Positions 1 to 9,178 of a DNA stretch of 50,150 nucleotides are shown here, one piece after another; the stretch's first letter is position 1; the number at the start of each line of letters is the position of its first letter. The translations under genes were made by a program, and so were the position numbers. The stretch comes from CAWFKW01 sp964568655 (GTDB lineage Bacteria; Bacteroidota; Ignavibacteria; Tepidaquicellales; OLB5), in contig CAZMRG010000009.1 in assembly GCA_964568655.1 (NCBI GenBank), positions 1 to 50,150 of the forward strand, given 5' to 3'. The notes below the pieces were generated by a model. It was not told the origin of the DNA. It saw nothing but the letters and a program-made list of their open reading frames with translations, and did not search any database.

Positions 1-1542
1 GATTTCCCTTACGACTTTTGGAGAAACATGATCTTAGATGACGCTATTGGTAAAGGTGTGGACCTTGAGGACGGGCAGGGCAGGGACCAGCAAAATATGA
101 CCGGCGAGTATACCTTCCATCTGATTTACGGCAAGCAAAAACCCAAATGCGTGAAATGCAAGAGTGTTTTAGATGAAACGAAATTTGATGAATACTCAAA
201 GGCCGGAAGCGTAGTATGTTCATGCGGCGCGAATATAAGCGTAAGGACTACGCCGGATGAATTAAGCAATCTGTTCAGCGGCGTTAAATATATTATCGGC
301 GAAGACCCTAATATGATTTCTTCAGCCAAAGCTTCAATGCAGACGCCAAATGCCGATAAGCCTATTTTGTTTACTTGTCCTTCCTGCGCGGGTAATCTTG
401 AAGTTGACGGTAAAAGCAGGATGGTTGTTTGTAAATACTGTAATTCTGAAGTTTATTTGCCCGACGACTTGTGGCTCAAACTGCACCCGGTTAAGACTAT
501 TGAGAGGTGGTATTTAGCATTTGATGAAAAAACTTTAAGCGAGCGCCTTCCTAAATGGAGTCATATTTCAGATCTAATAATAGACAAGGATGGTTACGCA
601 TACTTCTTATCGACTGCTGATAACGCCGGGAATACTGTGGTATGGTCTATGAGCAAAGATTTTAAACCCCGGTGGTCGGTTAAAACAGAAAATTTCAATT
701 ATGATGAATCCGGTCTGGCTGTTTCGCCTGACGGGGCGCTTTATGTATTTGATAAGAGAAAGAATTCTTTTCTGAAGATCTCATGTAACGACGGAGCGAT
801 TTTAGGAAAAATAGAACTGAGTTTAAGCGATGATGATAAAGAGGATACTTCAGGATGTAATGATATGATAATTGACTCAGACGGAACTTTCCTATGCCTT
901 ATGAATGATAAAATTGCCAGGTTCAATCCGGACGGCGCGCAGGTTCCTCTTTGGAGCGGCACAACACATGACGTCAGTTTTTTTAGCAAAGTTTCTAAAA
1001 TTATTAATTCTATCGATGGTTCCGGCGAGAGCGCTGCGCCGGATGTTAATCAGTTAAAAGATAAACCACACAGGATGGATACTGAAGACGTTTTTATAAA
1101 GCTGGGTCTTGACGGTTTTATCTATATTATGGATCAAAACCAGGCAGATGGCGCCGGAATAGTAATGTATGACCATGCGGGAAAAAAAGATTGGAGTTCG
1201 GAAATTCCTTTAGATTATAGGACCGATAAGCCGCATATTGATTCAGCAGGAAATGTATTTGTTGTAGGCGACACTGAGGATGACGAACACAGGATCTTAA
1301 AGTTTAACAGGGCGGCTGATAAGTGGGAAATATATATGAAGGACATCGGCGACGGCGGAGTTTTGTGCGGCGAGTCGTTTTTTGCAATTTCAAACGACGG
1401 AAAGATATATCTTGCCGATAGCGATAATTGCCTGAAAGTATTTGACGAAAATTTTAAAAACATATATATAAGCGCTGAAAGTAAAGAAAATGACCAGGAT
1501 GAACGCGATGATATGAAAGACGGCGACGATGATAAGGATTAA
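1..1542 (+). CDS. Zinc-ribbon and beta-propeller protein, 5' partial
   Basis: The reading frame is open from base 1, and the residues before the first ATG (base 28) read DFPYDFWRN. This matches DFPYQFWRK of the downstream paralogue, so the gene starts upstream of the window and base 28 is not its start. Two cysteine-rich ribbons are visible in the N-terminal third (CVKC paired with CSC, and CPSC paired with CKYC). About six NHL-like propeller blades follow, with recurring D-x-DG-x-(L/A)Y motifs, and a very acidic C-terminal tail (DDMKDGDDDKD). There is no signal peptide in the visible part. It is probably a cytoplasmic scaffold or sensor, but I do not recognise a named family and assign no function. 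Coding sense and homology to the next gene are clear; function is unknown. Confidence 0.85.
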   Translation, partial: DFPYDFWRNMILDDAIGKGVDLEDGQGRDQQNMTGEYTFHLIYGKQKPKCVKCKSVLDETKFDEYSKAGSVVCSCGANISVRTTPDELSNLFSGVKYIIGEDPNMISSAKASMQTPNADKPILFTCPSCAGNLEVDGKSRMVVCKYCNSEVYLPDDLWLKLHPVKTIERWYLAFDEKTLSERLPKWSHISDLIIDKDGYAYFLSTADNAGNTVVWSMSKDFKPRWSVKTENFNYDESGLAVSPDGALYVFDKRKNSFLKISCNDGAILGKIELSLSDDDKEDTSGCNDMIIDSDGTFLCLMNDKIARFNPDGAQVPLWSGTTHDVSFFSKVSKIINSIDGSGESAAPDVNQLKDKPHRMDTEDVFIKLGLDGFIYIMDQNQADGAGIVMYDHAGKKDWSSEIPLDYRTDKPHIDSAGNVFVVGDTEDDEHRILKFNRAADKWEIYMKDIGDGGVLCGESFFAISNDGKIYLADSDNCLKVFDENFKNIYISAESKENDQDERDDMKDGDDDKD

Positions 1543-1584
1543 CTTAATTTAAAATGTAAATTCTGAAATTTAAATTTATTTTAT

Positions 1585-3252
1585 ATGGTTGGTATCTGTA
1601 TTGAGGTAAAAACTGAATGCAAGTCGTGCGGTAACCCGCTGCCAATGAACGCGCTGGTAGAGCATATACAGTGTGCATCTTGCCAGACTATTGCGGATTT
1701 CCCATACCAGTTCTGGAGAAAATCTATACTGGATTCTGCATTCGGGGATACATCAGATTTGAAAGAGGGGGAGGGCCAGCCCCAGACAAACATGACAGGG
1801 CAGTATACGTTCCACCTCATGTATGGCAAACAGCGCCCCAGGTGCGCTAAATGCAAAACTCCGCTTGATGAAACTAAGTATGAAGAATATTCCGCTGCTG
1901 GCTTTGCAGTGTGTTCCAAATGCAGTAATAAAGTATCGGTAAGAACCTTGCCTGATTCAGCCAAGAATATATTCGTTGGCGTAAAATATATAATGGGCGA
2001 AGACTCCGACATGTTTTCAACCGGCAAAGCTACAATGCAAACGCCAAACGCCGTTAAACCTATCCTGTTTACATGCCCGTCATGCGCAGGGAATCTCGAA
2101 ATTGACGGTAAGGACAGGGTTGTAACCTGCAAATACTGCAATTCGGAAATATACCTCCCTGACGACTTGTGGATGCGAATGCACCCGGTAAAAACAGTAG
2201 GCAGGTGGTACCTTGTATTTGACGACTCTGTGATCAGCGAAAAGCTGCCAAACTGGTATTATCTTTCTGATATGACAATCGATTCAGACGGCAATTTATA
2301 TTTCATAACAGGTGTGGAAGATGAAGAGGATACAATAGTCTGGTCGATGGGAAAAGATTTTAAAACAAGGTGGGTTACGAAATTACCGGGCTACAGTTAC
2401 GAACAGTCCGGCCTGGCAGTATCGGCTGATGAGATATTATATGTATACGACAAAAACAAACATTCGCTGTTAAAGCTTTCATGCAGCAACGGCTCCACAA
2501 TAGCAAAGCTTAAGGGAAGGCAGGAAAGCGCGCAGGATCCGAATTCATTTGATATGAAAGGATGCGATGATTTGACTGTGGATTCAGATGGCACGCTGCT
2601 TGCCATGATAAACAACAAGATCGTCCGTTATGCAAGCGACGGCGAGAGTATAAAAACATGGGGCGAAGAAACTGAACAACTGGGATTTTTAGGGATGATC
2701 TCAGGCATGTTCAGGAGTTCCGGCGGCGATGATGATGACGACCCCAATTTATATAAACTAAAAAACCGCCCGGTTAAAATCGATTCGGATTATCACTACG
2801 TAAATGCCGGAAGGGACGGTTACATGTATTTTATCCAGAGAGGCAGCAGCGAAGATGCCGGTATTGCAAAGTATGACAGAAATGGGAAACAAATATGGAA
2901 GAAGATCGTTCCGCTTAATTACAAAGACAGGAAGCATTGGGTTGACGCAAATGGATTTATCTATATTCTTTCAGATACGACGGATAGTAAGAAGAATTTG
3001 ATAAGATATACTCCAAACACCGATACATGGGATACATTGCTCAAAGATATCCGCGAAGGAGGGGTATTGAACGAAGTGGATAACTTGGCAGTATCCGCTG
3101 ACGGGATAATATACCTTGCTAAATTTAACAACCGGCTCAGGATATTTGACGCTTCGTTGAAGAATATTTACACAAGCGAACAAAGCCTTAAGGATGATGT
3201 TGAACTTAAACAGAAAACACAGAAGAAAATTGAACAGGACGAGGACCCGTAA
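1585..3252 (+). CDS. Zinc-ribbon and beta-propeller protein, tandem paralogue
   Basis: This 555-residue protein is a complete paralogue of the preceding gene, 42 bases downstream on the same strand. It has three zinc ribbons: Cys12/15 with Cys30/33, CAKC at 87-90 with a later CSKC, and CPSC at 164-167 with CKYC near 184-187. Residues about 200-540 form roughly six NHL-like blades, for example DMTIDSDGNLYF, GLAVSADEILYV, DLTVDSDGTLLA and NLAVSADGIIYL. The tail is charged. No signal peptide or membrane segment is seen, so it is probably cytoplasmic. Ribbons near a propeller suggest binding to protein or nucleic acid, but this is inference. A terminator hairpin lies 50 bases downstream, so the pair probably ends an operon that began before the window. 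Confidence 0.85.
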   Translation: MVGICIEVKTECKSCGNPLPMNALVEHIQCASCQTIADFPYQFWRKSILDSAFGDTSDLKEGEGQPQTNMTGQYTFHLMYGKQRPRCAKCKTPLDETKYEEYSAAGFAVCSKCSNKVSVRTLPDSAKNIFVGVKYIMGEDSDMFSTGKATMQTPNAVKPILFTCPSCAGNLEIDGKDRVVTCKYCNSEIYLPDDLWMRMHPVKTVGRWYLVFDDSVISEKLPNWYYLSDMTIDSDGNLYFITGVEDEEDTIVWSMGKDFKTRWVTKLPGYSYEQSGLAVSADEILYVYDKNKHSLLKLSCSNGSTIAKLKGRQESAQDPNSFDMKGCDDLTVDSDGTLLAMINNKIVRYASDGESIKTWGEETEQLGFLGMISGMFRSSGGDDDDDPNLYKLKNRPVKIDSDYHYVNAGRDGYMYFIQRGSSEDAGIAKYDRNGKQIWKKIVPLNYKDRKHWVDANGFIYILSDTTDSKKNLIRYTPNTDTWDTLLKDIREGGVLNEVDNLAVSADGIIYLAKFNNRLRIFDASLKNIYTSEQSLKDDVELKQKTQKKIEQDEDP

Positions 3253-3301
3253 ATAATATATAAATTGAGCGGTTACACGGGAATTCTGATTGTAAAAATT
3301 A

Positions 3302-3337
3302 AACCTGGCAGTTTTTGAACACTGTCAGGTTTTTTAT
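3302..3337 (+). terminator. Rho-independent terminator
   Basis: An 11-bp stem (AACCTGGCAGT at 3302-3312 with ACTGTCAGGTT at 3321-3331, one G-U pair) has an 8-base loop and runs into a T-tract. It lies just after the stop of the second propeller gene. Confidence 0.8.
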
Positions 3338-3401
3338 TGAGTATTAAAAAATGTTATATCTTACCTGGAATACTTAGAGTTTATTTTCACGCCGGGCGTG
3401 G

Positions 3402-3899
3402 TTACATTGGTTCATCAGCCGTTGGGCCGTATATACCCGGAAGCGGCACGTCAAGCAGTCTAAGGTAAACAGAAAGCTGCGCGCGGTGGTGGATCAAATG
3501 GCTGTAAGCAAAGCTCCTGACAACTGCAATTTTCGGCATAGTAAAATAGACCTGTTCGCCGTTTCTTAACGTCCAGTTTTCCATAAAATCAGAGTCCTTT
3601 GCTTTTTTGAGAGACTCCATAGCCTTTGAATAATTATCCTCAAATATTCCTAAGAGCTCAGCGGTTGATTTTGCAACCAAAGGCTTGTAATCAATTTTAG
3701 AGAAATCCATTTCGTTGGCTCCGAGAGTAGAGCTTGTCCAGCCGGATATTTCAGCGACATGCGATGCAAGTCTGCCAAGCGTCATTGATTTTTCATGGGG
3801 CTTCCAGTCGGATTTTTCTATCGGCACACGCTCAAGAATTTTTCTTGTCGCTTTTGATTCCTGTTCAAGTTCTGCTATAAATGCTTCGTTTATCGGCAT
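3402..3899 (-). CDS. DinB superfamily protein
   Basis: 165 residues, four-helix DinB/YfiT-type fold. The visible pattern is an early helix with LGRLASHVAEISGW (metal-ligand His of the family), a middle helix, and a late YSHLIHHRAQLSVYLRLLD segment that carries the other His ligands. The longer in-frame opening would add 24 hydrophobic residues before MPINEAF; I chose the ATG at 3899 because homologues begin close to this point and the extension is poor sequence. DinB-like proteins are metal-binding, and some are thiol-dependent transferases (bacillithiol or mycothiol). No substrate can be read here. It is convergent with the propeller genes. Confidence 0.8.
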   Translation of the reverse strand: MPINEAFIAELEQESKATRKILERVPIEKSDWKPHEKSMTLGRLASHVAEISGWTSSTLGANEMDFSKIDYKPLVAKSTAELLGIFEDNYSKAMESLKKAKDSDFMENWTLRNGEQVYFTMPKIAVVRSFAYSHLIHHRAQLSVYLRLLDVPLPGIYGPTADEPM

Positions 3900-4099
3900 A
3901 AGTTTTTTCTTATTATTAATTATTTGAATGTTTTGGAAAACTAAAATAATACATAAAAATTCTAAGGGCAAATATCAAATAACTTCTAAGTCTTATTTAT
4001 CTGCAAATACTTGTTTTTCCTGTTCTATATGGATTAAATTTGTTAGATTTGTTTTCAACAATACATGGTTTTCTTTAACAATATTATTCCGTTATTAAA

Positions 4100-5185
4100 A
4101 TGAAAAAATTATTATTAATAGTTGCAGCGCTCGTTCTAAGCGCTTCAAATAGTTACAGCGCCGATGGCTGGTATAAATTTTTCTCAGGGAAAGTCGGCGG
4201 CAAAACTGCGTATATCAATCTTATCAGGTTTGAAAGTGTGATATCAGGTTATTACTTTGATGAAAATAAACAGCCGCGAAGGATCATCGGTGAGATAAAA
4301 GGTGATTCCATTATGATGAGTCCCTACACGGCCAATTCTTCTTTTGATGATTTCAGAGGGGTCTTCAGGAACGGCGCTTATAAAGGAACCTGCACTGTTA
4401 ATGAGAAAGAAACGAAAATTGATTTTGAATTTACTGTTGACCAGGCGGCGTCAGACTTATTTGATTTCATATTTGTAAAACAAGATAAGAAATTATTCAA
4501 AGGATATAAAAATTCGCCAACTGCATCATATACCGAAGGATGTATTTGGCCAAATGAAAAGTATACGCAATATGAATATTTAAGGGCGGTGATCTCACAG
4601 CAGAAGAAATTTCCGGGCGGAATGAAATCTGTTAGTTCAACATTAAAGAACAACATGGAAGCATTTTTTACCTCTTATTTCGACAATTACAAAGACGTTA
4701 CAAAAAAGGAAATTGAAAAGGATAATTATTTATCAAGCGGGTACAGCCTTGAAGACGAAGACCTTATGGTTCCTGCATATTACGATAACAATATATTTAT
4801 TATATCTTCAATGAATTATTCTTTTACCGGCGGCGCGCACGGCAATTACGGGACGGGATACTATACCATTGATCTTAAAAATAAGAAAATACTGAAGCTT
4901 GAAGATATATTAACGACTGACGGAATTAAGAACATGCCTGCCCTGCTGGAAAAATATTTCAGAATTCAGTTTGAAGTTGCCGATTCAAGCTCATTGACTG
5001 ATGCAGGGCTGTTTGCAGATACGATTAACGTCAACGATAATTTTTGCCTTACACCGCGTTGTTTGATGTTCTGCTATACGCCATATGAGATCGGGCCGTG
5101 GGCCTTGGGCGAAGTGAATATTTACATTCCAATAAATGAATTGCAAAATTACATGAAGCCTGATGCAGTGAGCCTGATTAAGTAA
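4100..5185 (+). CDS. Secreted protein with DUF3298 (RsiV-like) domain
   Basis: 361 residues. A clear signal peptide (MKKLLLIVAALVLSASNSYS, cleavage before ADGW) sends it to the envelope. The second half carries the DUF3298/RsiV-like signature: a YSFTGGAHGNYGTGYYTID segment, then LKLEDILT and a C-terminal LGEVNIYIPINEL. In Gram-positives this domain forms the extracellular part of anti-sigma factor RsiV and occurs in peptidoglycan deacetylase PdaC; in Bacteroidota it is common in stand-alone secreted proteins of unknown role. The N-terminal part (about 25-130) resembles a small beta-rich domain that I cannot name. No neighbouring sigma factor is present, so an anti-sigma role is not supported. 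Confidence 0.75.
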   Translation: MKKLLLIVAALVLSASNSYSADGWYKFFSGKVGGKTAYINLIRFESVISGYYFDENKQPRRIIGEIKGDSIMMSPYTANSSFDDFRGVFRNGAYKGTCTVNEKETKIDFEFTVDQAASDLFDFIFVKQDKKLFKGYKNSPTASYTEGCIWPNEKYTQYEYLRAVISQQKKFPGGMKSVSSTLKNNMEAFFTSYFDNYKDVTKKEIEKDNYLSSGYSLEDEDLMVPAYYDNNIFIISSMNYSFTGGAHGNYGTGYYTIDLKNKKILKLEDILTTDGIKNMPALLEKYFRIQFEVADSSSLTDAGLFADTINVNDNFCLTPRCLMFCYTPYEIGPWALGEVNIYIPINELQNYMKPDAVSLIK

Positions 5186-5199
5186 TCTGCAGGGAATAT

Positions 5200-5493
5200 C
5201 TACAATAAATTTTTCCCTTTAATGATAATTGTCTTTTCCACGGTTTCGGCTAACAGCTTAGAATATTTTTTTCTTTCACTGTCCGAGATGTACTTATCGA
5301 AATCCCTTTTACGTTTATATGAAATAACATGAATTTCATCCGGCGCTTCGCCCTCGGTATACTTGTTGGTTATGAGCTTCAGCAAAAGCCGGCAATCATG
5401 TTTAGCAAGCAGCGGCAGAACCTTGCTTTCATATTGACTGAATTTTCTGCGTTTTCCTTTTTTTATGTAGATCAATACAGTTAAGTATATCAT
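5200..5493 (-). CDS. Small DUF1330-like alpha/beta-barrel protein
   Basis: 97 residues from the ATG at 5493. A longer in-frame opening reaches 5634 but would overlap the C39-like gene upstream, so I reject it. The sequence begins IYLTVLIYIKKGK and continues FSQYESKVLPLLAKHDCRLLLKL, the beta-alpha-beta layout of dimeric alpha+beta barrel proteins (DUF1330 or ABM-like). It lies 10 bases after the stop of the C39-like gene on the same strand, so the two are probably cotranscribed. The function is unknown and the family assignment is tentative. Confidence 0.6.
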   Translation of the reverse strand: MIYLTVLIYIKKGKRRKFSQYESKVLPLLAKHDCRLLLKLITNKYTEGEAPDEIHVISYKRKRDFDKYISDSERKKYSKLLAETVEKTIIIKGKNLL

Positions 5494-5503
5494 GTCATAT
5501 ATT

Positions 5504-6088
5504 TTAAGCGATGTGCCTTGCCCTGTTATAGTAAGCGGGATTTTTGATATCCGGTTTCCAGATTGCAAGCCCGTAATGCGCAATGTGGCGGTTGTGAGAA
5601 CCAACATCATGCCAGCGTTTTTCCAGTTCTTCATTTAAAATATATCCGCGGATTGCCGCAAGCGCAGGGTCTTCAAAGAATATGGCATTTTCATCGTAAC
5701 CTATCGCTACTACCCAGTGGCCGTCTTTCCAATCTTCTTCATAGTTTTCAGTTGAGCTTCCTCCGTCTCTCCATGCCTGCAGCATCATCATAACAGGTTT
5801 CCTTTCATCCAGCAGTTTTCGGAGTCCCGGCAGGTCAAGAGGCTGGAGGGTCCGGGTTTCATAACCCAGTTTCTTTGCAAAGCTGACAAGCTGTTCAGGA
5901 TTTGTCCCGACTCTCTTATCGATTTTAAGTTCTTTAATGAGCGTCCACTCATCTTCAAGCCCATGCCCGAAATAACCGCAGATAGCCTGGATAGCCACTG
6001 CGCCGCAGGAATAATCTTCGCTTTGGGATGTATCCGGCAGGGGTATCTTGATAGCGTCTGCAGGAATGTTTTTATATTCTATCGGCAT
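5504..6088 (-). CDS. C39-like cysteine peptidase family protein
   Basis: 194 residues. Papain-like C39 layout: catalytic Cys28 in EDYSCGAVAIQAI, His124 in DGHWVVAIGYD and Asp140 in FFEDP, in the order and spacing of the C39 fold. There is no ABC-transporter domain, signal peptide or membrane segment, so this is a free cytoplasmic C39-like protein rather than a bacteriocin-processing exporter. The start at 6088 is preceded by GGAG about 8 bases upstream; the longer opening from 6133 adds 15 residues with no support. Its substrate is unknown. It is followed at 10 bases by the small DUF1330-like gene. Confidence 0.8.
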   Translation of the reverse strand: MPIEYKNIPADAIKIPLPDTSQSEDYSCGAVAIQAICGYFGHGLEDEWTLIKELKIDKRVGTNPEQLVSFAKKLGYETRTLQPLDLPGLRKLLDERKPVMMMLQAWRDGGSSTENYEEDWKDGHWVVAIGYDENAIFFEDPALAAIRGYILNEELEKRWHDVGSHNRHIAHYGLAIWKPDIKNPAYYNRARHIA

Positions 6089-6232
6089 TAAAGCGCTCCG
6101 CTTTGGTTTAATGATTTTATATTGAGTAAGCAAATTAATAATGGATTTAATAAAAATAAATGTAAACTAAAGTAATTGATAAAGCAATCTTTAACTGCTA
6201 TACTTAATAGTTAATTATCAAAAAATCGTTCA

Positions 6233-6655
6233 ATGAATTCCAAAGAATCTATAAATTCATCAAAAGCGCCCGAGCCTGTGGGACTCTATCCGCATGCAAA
6301 GAAAACAGGCGGCCTGCTTTTTTTATCAGGCATAGGCCCGCGCGAACGGGGGTCTAAAAAAATTCCGGGTGTAGAGCTTGACGAAGCGGGGAATATAATT
6401 TCATATGATATTGCGACGCAATGCCGTTCGGTATTTCAAAACGTAAAATATGTTCTGGAAGAATCCGGTTCTTCATGGGATAAATTAATTGACGTCACGG
6501 TTTTTCTTACGAATATGAAAGATGATTTTCCCGTCTACAATAAATTATGGGCCAAGTATTTTAAGGACTCGCAGCCATGCAGAACTACAATTGAAATTAA
6601 ATCGCTGCCAACCCCGATCGCTATTGAATTAAAATGCATTGCGGTAATTGATTAA
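6233..6655 (+). CDS. RidA family protein, 2-aminomuconate deaminase-like
   Basis: 140 residues of the YjgF/YER057c/UK114 (RidA) family. General RidA enzymes deaminate reactive enamine/imine intermediates. The family core is present: LLFLSGIGPRE, QCRSVFQNVKYVLEESG, VTVFLTNMKDDF, then the conserved Arg in CRTTIEIKSLP and Glu in IELKCIAV. The N-terminal YPHAKKTGGLLFLSG and PGVELDEAGN segments resemble bacterial 2-aminomuconate deaminases (AmnD/NbaF type) more than the generic RidA. A kynurenine-pathway cluster with an ACMS decarboxylase lies 30 kb downstream, which makes the deaminase role plausible. This specific role is inference. Confidence 0.8.
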   Translation: MNSKESINSSKAPEPVGLYPHAKKTGGLLFLSGIGPRERGSKKIPGVELDEAGNIISYDIATQCRSVFQNVKYVLEESGSSWDKLIDVTVFLTNMKDDFPVYNKLWAKYFKDSQPCRTTIEIKSLPTPIAIELKCIAVID

Positions 6656-6701
6656 TGCGATTGAGTCATGATCTGCGAACAGTTATAAATATAATACGAA
6701 A

Positions 6702-9026
6702 ATGAGATTACGAAAATTTATGTACAAGAAAGCGATTTGGGTTCTCCTGGTTTTGTCAGTTGTAATTGTTGGCTGTTCGCTGAACAGATCGGCGCATGAT
6801 GAGAGAAAGCTGACAAACTACCGGGCGTTTGCCAAATTATACGGCTATATAAAATACTTTCATCCAAGCGATGAGGCTTCGAAAATTGACTGGGATAAAT
6901 TTGCCGTATATGGAATGAAGAAAGTCGAGAGCGCTTCCAATGATGCAGAGCTGAAAAATACGCTTAATGAACTTTTTAAGCCTATCGCCCCGCTGCTGGA
7001 ACTTCACGAAAACGAGAAATATGCTTATGACAAAACGCATATTATTCCTTATGATACTTCGAATATGAAAATAGTCGCCTGGCAGCACAAAGGAGTCTCT
7101 CTTGCGGACAAACTCAGTCCTTATCAAAGCATCAGGACAGACAGGTCCGGAAGAACCGAATCGAAGTTTGGAACCATTGGACAAACTATTAATGCGGGCC
7201 AGTTCGCAGGGAAAAAAATAAAATTGACAGGAGCTATAAAAACAAGCGTTGAGGGCGCCGGTAACCAGGCACAGATGTGGATTAGAGTCGACCGTAAAAA
7301 TAGTGATAAGCCGGGATTTGTTGATAACATGAGCGACAGGCCGATAGTATCGGGCGCATGGAAAGAGTACGAAATTACCGGCAACATTGATACTGATGCT
7401 GTTTCTATCAGCTTTGGATGTCTTCTGACAGGTATGGGTAAAGCCTGGGTGGATGAGATGCGGCTCTATTACATGGAAACGAACGGCTCATGGAGAGAAA
7501 TTGAGATCCGCAATACAGATTTTGAATCCGGCGAAGAAGGAGCATTGCCTGTGCCCTGGGGTGAGAGGCAGGATAATTATAATATCGCTTTAACCTCCGC
7601 AGAAAAATTTAAGGGTAAAATGTCCGTCATGATAGAATTCACCGGGCCGGATAGACTTATGGGGAGGATATTCGATAAGACGCCAATTCCGGGAGAAACA
7701 TCAACAAAAAAATTATCTGATAATTTGTATTGCACCTTTCCGCTTGCGCTTTATTCTGACAGCAAAGGCACTTTTCCAAAAGCAGATGCCAAGTTGTACA
7801 GGGAACTTACCGCAGGTATGGATAAAGACGTCCCTTCGCCGCTTGATGCAAACAGTCCTTATGTAAGGCTCGCTGATATTGCAATCGCGTGGAACATTTG
7901 GGAGCATTTCTACCCTTACTTTGACGCTGTGAAAATAGATTGGGAACCGAAACTAAAAGAGTACCTGGATAAAGCTATAGAGGCAAAAGATGAGACTGAA
8001 TTTTTTCAGGTTGTAAAGGAAATGACTGCGGAATTAAAAGACGGGCAAGCCTCTGTTGTATGGGAGAAAGATAAAAAATATTCATTTGCGCCTGTATTGC
8101 TTGATTATATCGAAAATAAAGTAGTGGTAACCAGAGTTCTTGATGAGTCGGTTAAAGATATCAGCCCGGGGGATGTTATCACTAATATCGACGGCGTCAG
8201 CGTTGATACGTTGATAAAAGATATTTCTAAATTCATATCATCTGCAACACCCCAATGGAAATTATATAAAATAACGCATTACGAACTAACTAAAGGAGCA
8301 GCCGGTTCAGATATCAGGCTGAGCGCTACAGATATAACCGGTAAAACGAAGAACGTAGTATTGAAACGCAGTTATGACGCGGATCAAATTGATGTGAAGG
8401 GATGGGATGATGAAAACAGGCCAAATGAAATACAGGAGATATCCAAAGATATATACTATGCAGATCTTACCCGCGCCGGCATGGATTCGATTAACAGATC
8501 GATCAATGAACTTGCAAATGCAAAAGGCGTAATTTTTGATTTGAGGGGATATCCGAATTCAAACGATGAAATAATCCGTCATTTGATCGATGGTCCGGTT
8601 CAATCCCCTAAGTGGAACATTCCCAGAACAATATATCCGGACAGGGAAAATCTTGCCGGGTATGATACATTGGGAAGGTGGTGGCTCACTCCGGTTACTC
8701 CCCGTCTAAAAGGAAAAATTATTTTTCTTACTAATGACCGCGCAATCAGTTATGCCGAAAGTATATTAGGAATAATTGAGGCTTACAAGCTTGCTGAGAT
8801 AGTGGGGGAGCCTACAGCCGGAACTAACGGGGATGTAAATACGCTTAATCTGCCGGGGGCATATGTTATATATTGGACGGGAATGAAAGTACTTAAACAT
8901 GACGGGTCGCAGCACCAAGGCATCGGCATACAGCCGACTGTAACCGTTCACAGGACTATTAAAGGGGTTAGCGAGGGCCGGGATGAGTTCATGGAAAAAG
9001 CTTTAGAGATAATTAACCAAAAATGA
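6702..9026 (+). CDS. Lipoprotein S41-family protease (tail-specific protease-like)
   Basis: 774 residues. The N-terminus is a lipoprotein signal (hydrophobic stretch then IVGC, Cys25). Residues about 30-360 form a domain not seen in CtpA-type enzymes, including a carbohydrate-binding-like region (about 125-260). A PDZ-like segment (VVVTRVLDESVKDISPGDVITNIDG) comes near residues 470-500. The S41 core follows: GVIFDLRGYPNS, IIFLTNDRAISYAESI with candidate nucleophile Ser683, and GEPTAGTNGDVN. S41 enzymes use a Ser/Lys dyad or tetrad, and the Lys is not obvious to me. It is likely anchored in the envelope. A second start at 6720 is possible. It is followed at 31 bases by a small membrane protein. 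Confidence 0.85.
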   Translation: MRLRKFMYKKAIWVLLVLSVVIVGCSLNRSAHDERKLTNYRAFAKLYGYIKYFHPSDEASKIDWDKFAVYGMKKVESASNDAELKNTLNELFKPIAPLLELHENEKYAYDKTHIIPYDTSNMKIVAWQHKGVSLADKLSPYQSIRTDRSGRTESKFGTIGQTINAGQFAGKKIKLTGAIKTSVEGAGNQAQMWIRVDRKNSDKPGFVDNMSDRPIVSGAWKEYEITGNIDTDAVSISFGCLLTGMGKAWVDEMRLYYMETNGSWREIEIRNTDFESGEEGALPVPWGERQDNYNIALTSAEKFKGKMSVMIEFTGPDRLMGRIFDKTPIPGETSTKKLSDNLYCTFPLALYSDSKGTFPKADAKLYRELTAGMDKDVPSPLDANSPYVRLADIAIAWNIWEHFYPYFDAVKIDWEPKLKEYLDKAIEAKDETEFFQVVKEMTAELKDGQASVVWEKDKKYSFAPVLLDYIENKVVVTRVLDESVKDISPGDVITNIDGVSVDTLIKDISKFISSATPQWKLYKITHYELTKGAAGSDIRLSATDITGKTKNVVLKRSYDADQIDVKGWDDENRPNEIQEISKDIYYADLTRAGMDSINRSINELANAKGVIFDLRGYPNSNDEIIRHLIDGPVQSPKWNIPRTIYPDRENLAGYDTLGRWWLTPVTPRLKGKIIFLTNDRAISYAESILGIIEAYKLAEIVGEPTAGTNGDVNTLNLPGAYVIYWTGMKVLKHDGSQHQGIGIQPTVTVHRTIKGVSEGRDEFMEKALEIINQK

Positions 9027-9057
9027 TAAGCTATTTACAGAATAAGGAAAAGTAATT

Positions 9058-9162
9058 ATGGGTGATGTTAGCGCTCCAACTTTGATCGCATTTGGCTTCC
9101 TGGCTTTATCGGCAATTGTATTGTTCATATTCAGGAATATGAACAGGAGAGGCAGGAAATAG
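9058..9162 (+). CDS. 34-residue single-pass membrane protein
   Basis: A short gene just after the S41 protease. The peptide has a short polar N-terminus (MGDVSAP), one hydrophobic span (TLIAFGFLALSAIVLFIF) and a basic tail (RNMNRRGRK), which by the positive-inside rule places the tail in the cytoplasm. A purine-rich AAGGAAAAG precedes the ATG by about 7 bases. It is same-strand with the protease 31 bases upstream, so translation as the last gene of that operon is plausible. The function is unknown; small proteins of this form often modulate a neighbouring membrane protein, but that is only a guess here. Confidence 0.55.
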   Translation: MGDVSAPTLIAFGFLALSAIVLFIFRNMNRRGRK

Positions 9163-9178
9163 ATATTTTAGTCTGAAT

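Noticed and set aside
3900..3971. 24-residue N-terminal extension of the DinB protein
   Set aside because: Hydrophobic and unlike the family start. The ATG at 3899 gives the usual N-terminus.
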